From positions 14,162,600 through 14,226,599 of the forward strand of contig NC_086370.1 of assembly GCF_036324505.1 (NCBI RefSeq): 64,000 bases of DNA. Direction: 5' to 3'. The notes under the pieces are model-generated. The model saw only the letters and a list, made by a program, of their open reading frames with translations, was not told the origin of the DNA and ran no database searches. Numbering within the stretch: position 1 is the stretch's first letter; each line of letters begins with the position of its first letter. The stretch is from Eleginops maclovinus (lineage: Eukaryota; Chordata; Actinopteri; Perciformes; Eleginopidae). The translations under genes were made by a program, and so were the position numbers. Below, in pieces: positions 63,101 through 64,000 of this stretch.

Positions 63101-63719
63101 TCTAAATCAAAGTCAGAGAGGCTAAACATGCTTTACAGCAAAGCAGCCATGACCATAAATCTCGAGATAAAAATAAACTGAAGTTGTTGCTTTGGTTTCC
63201 CCTTGCTGTTTCACAATGTGTGGTTGCTGTGTGGCCTAAAAGCTGGCTGTGTATACTGAATAACTTTTCACCATGTTCAGCGGCTGCTGCTGCAGCAGCG
63301 TTTACCTTTCTGCAGAGCCAAGCCCACGCCTGCACCACCAAAATATACAAGGGCCAGAATAAAAACATTTTGTCCGGTGTAATTGCAGGGCAAACATCAG
63401 TCAGCTTGCTGGACTGTATATTCGCTCTGCAGCAAATAGCCTCTGACATGAGGAGGGGGGCTGCAAGTAAGTGCCTCAAAAGTGCTTAACGATTTCATAC
63501 CGACACGGCTTTCGTTTCACTTGAATAGCACTGACCTCAACTCAGCCCTTAGATATTAGCTAATCTTGCCTTAAAATAACTATGAGATGTGACTATGTGT
63601 AGTTGCTAATGAAACCGTATTTTTTTGCTGTCGCCCCTCAGTGTCAAAGGTGTGCCCACCGTGTGACAATGAGATGAAAGCAGACAACATCATGGAGCAT
63701 TACTGCGCCAGTGACTTTG
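56624..63719 (+). CDS. SFRP5: SFRP5 (secreted frizzled-related protein 5), 5' two exons
   Basis: Secreted Wnt antagonist: a Frizzled-type cysteine-rich domain that binds Wnts, followed by a netrin-like (NTR) domain. Exons in view are 56624-57182 and 63642-63719; the remaining exon(s) lie beyond 64000. The start ATG at 56624 is the first in its frame, has G at -3 and +4, and is followed by a signal peptide (hydrophobic core about residues 20-38, then SAADEYDYY). Ten CRD cysteines are present (QCVDI, RLCHN, KRCHA, FLCSL, PVCLD, YPCRS, SLCEA, DSCAP, LTCDK, DLCIP). DEYDYYSWQ, MRLPNLLDHE and DNDLCIP favour SFRP5 over SFRP1, as does its position beside GOLGA7B and CRTAC1. The gene is truncated by the window end only. 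Confidence 0.95.
57874..57898 (+). repeat. (AATC)n microsatellite
   Basis: About six perfect AATC units in SFRP5 intron 1. Confidence 0.97.
58311..58356. promoter_or_regulatory. Homeodomain-like site cluster in SFRP5 intron 1
   Basis: Two GGCCAATTA sites (58310-58318 and 58327-58335) are followed by a perfect 14-bp palindrome, CCACTAATTAGTGG, at 58343-58356. TAATTA dimers of this kind bind paired or LIM-type homeodomains. Function is inferred only. Confidence 0.3.
60924..61022. repeat. Fragment of a dispersed DNA-transposon-like repeat
   Basis: GTCCACACCTACACGGGTAA, then GGCCTTTTGTCCACACC and CATTTTAGGTCACTGAAAA, follow the motif order of a repeat widespread in fish genomes (repeated GTCCACAC blocks around a GGCCTTT core). 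Only one end is present. The assignment is from recall. Confidence 0.4.
63642..63719 (+). CDS. SFRP5: SFRP5 exon 2: start of NTR domain
   Basis: The acceptor is CCCCTCAG and the donor GTAAGT. Joined in phase to exon 1 it reads VSKVCPPCDNEMKADNI, then MEHYCASDF, matching the C-x-x-C...HLCASDF start of the NTR half in SFRP1/SFRP5. 78 nt; the next exon is outside the window. Confidence 0.95.
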
Positions 63720-64000
63720 GTAAGTACCATCAATTACAGACAGAGCTGCATGTGTGGTCACATACAATAGAGTAGAGGGGTAAAGGGCAGTTAAAAACAG
63801 TACAAACTGCAACAAATACTGGAAAAATCCAGCGTATATTGTAAATGATACTGCAAATTTCCTCTCCTATAAATAGCAAAGGTAAGTTACAGGTTGATTT
63901 GGCTTTTAATTGAAGTACGTATATTACACATAAGAGTACACATTAAACAATAATGTTTGCAGGTGTTTGTAGAAAACAGTCAAAATGGGTGCAGAACAAT
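63720..64000 (+). other. SFRP5: SFRP5 intron 2, 5' part
   Basis: AT-rich sequence after the donor at 63720-63721; nothing else is seen before the window ends. Confidence 0.7.

Larger units (their letters stand above)
57183..63641 (+). other. SFRP5: SFRP5 intron 1, 6.5 kb
   Basis: No exon is recognised. Contents: an (AATC)6 tract (57874-57898), a homeodomain-like motif cluster (58311-58356), a moderately GC-rich segment with open frames on both strands (60180-60470), and a repeat fragment (60924-61022). Short frames have no family resemblance. Confidence 0.65.

Overview
The window is nuclear DNA of a ray-finned (teleost) fish. It has vertebrate-type split genes with GT-AG introns, long (TG)n/(CA)n microsatellites, AT-rich non-coding DNA and a decayed Ty3/gypsy-type retrotransposon. 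There is no sign of prokaryotic organisation. Three protein-coding genes can be assembled exon by exon: CRTAC1 (+ strand, 3' two thirds; the first exons lie left of the window), GOLGA7B (- strand, complete, five coding exons, 159 codons) and SFRP5 (+ strand, first two exons; the rest lies right of the window). The same three genes are neighbours on human 10q24 in the same relative orientation, so this is a conserved syntenic block.

Layout: 1-8596 is CRTAC1 with ten exons in view, ending in a short hydrophobic C-terminus like the mammalian membrane-type (B) isoform. One exon (4158-4294) sits between a (GT)n tract on its acceptor side and an (AC)n tract just after its donor. 8597-19773 lies between the convergent CRTAC1 and GOLGA7B stop codons. 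It carries a compound TG array with a recent 199-bp duplication (11393-11958) and an LTR-like block near 14957-15273. 19774-31535 is GOLGA7B, with a CpG-containing promoter region at about 31536-31690. 31700-56000 is the gap between the divergently oriented GOLGA7B and SFRP5. It holds dispersed repeats, a 213-bp inverted-repeat element (36177-36389), a candidate 3' LTR (36495-36690) and a broken gypsy pol on the - strand (37007-39268). Next to the pol remnant is an odd 2.2-kb block (about 39269-41440) with raised CpG and a degenerate ~133-bp periodicity. 56624-63719 is SFRP5 exons 1-2 and the 6.5-kb intron between them, which contains a small homeodomain-like motif cluster with a perfect 14-bp palindrome.

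The three genes do not form one pathway. CRTAC1 is an extracellular or membrane glycoprotein (LOTUS in neurons, a Nogo-receptor antagonist). GOLGA7B is an accessory subunit of DHHC palmitoyltransferases. SFRP5 is a secreted Wnt antagonist. No previously undescribed multi-gene system was found. The observations most worth a second look are the repeat-flanked CRTAC1 exon and the anomalous block beside the retroelement, which may be biological (old satellite or retroelement remains) or an unpolished assembly patch.
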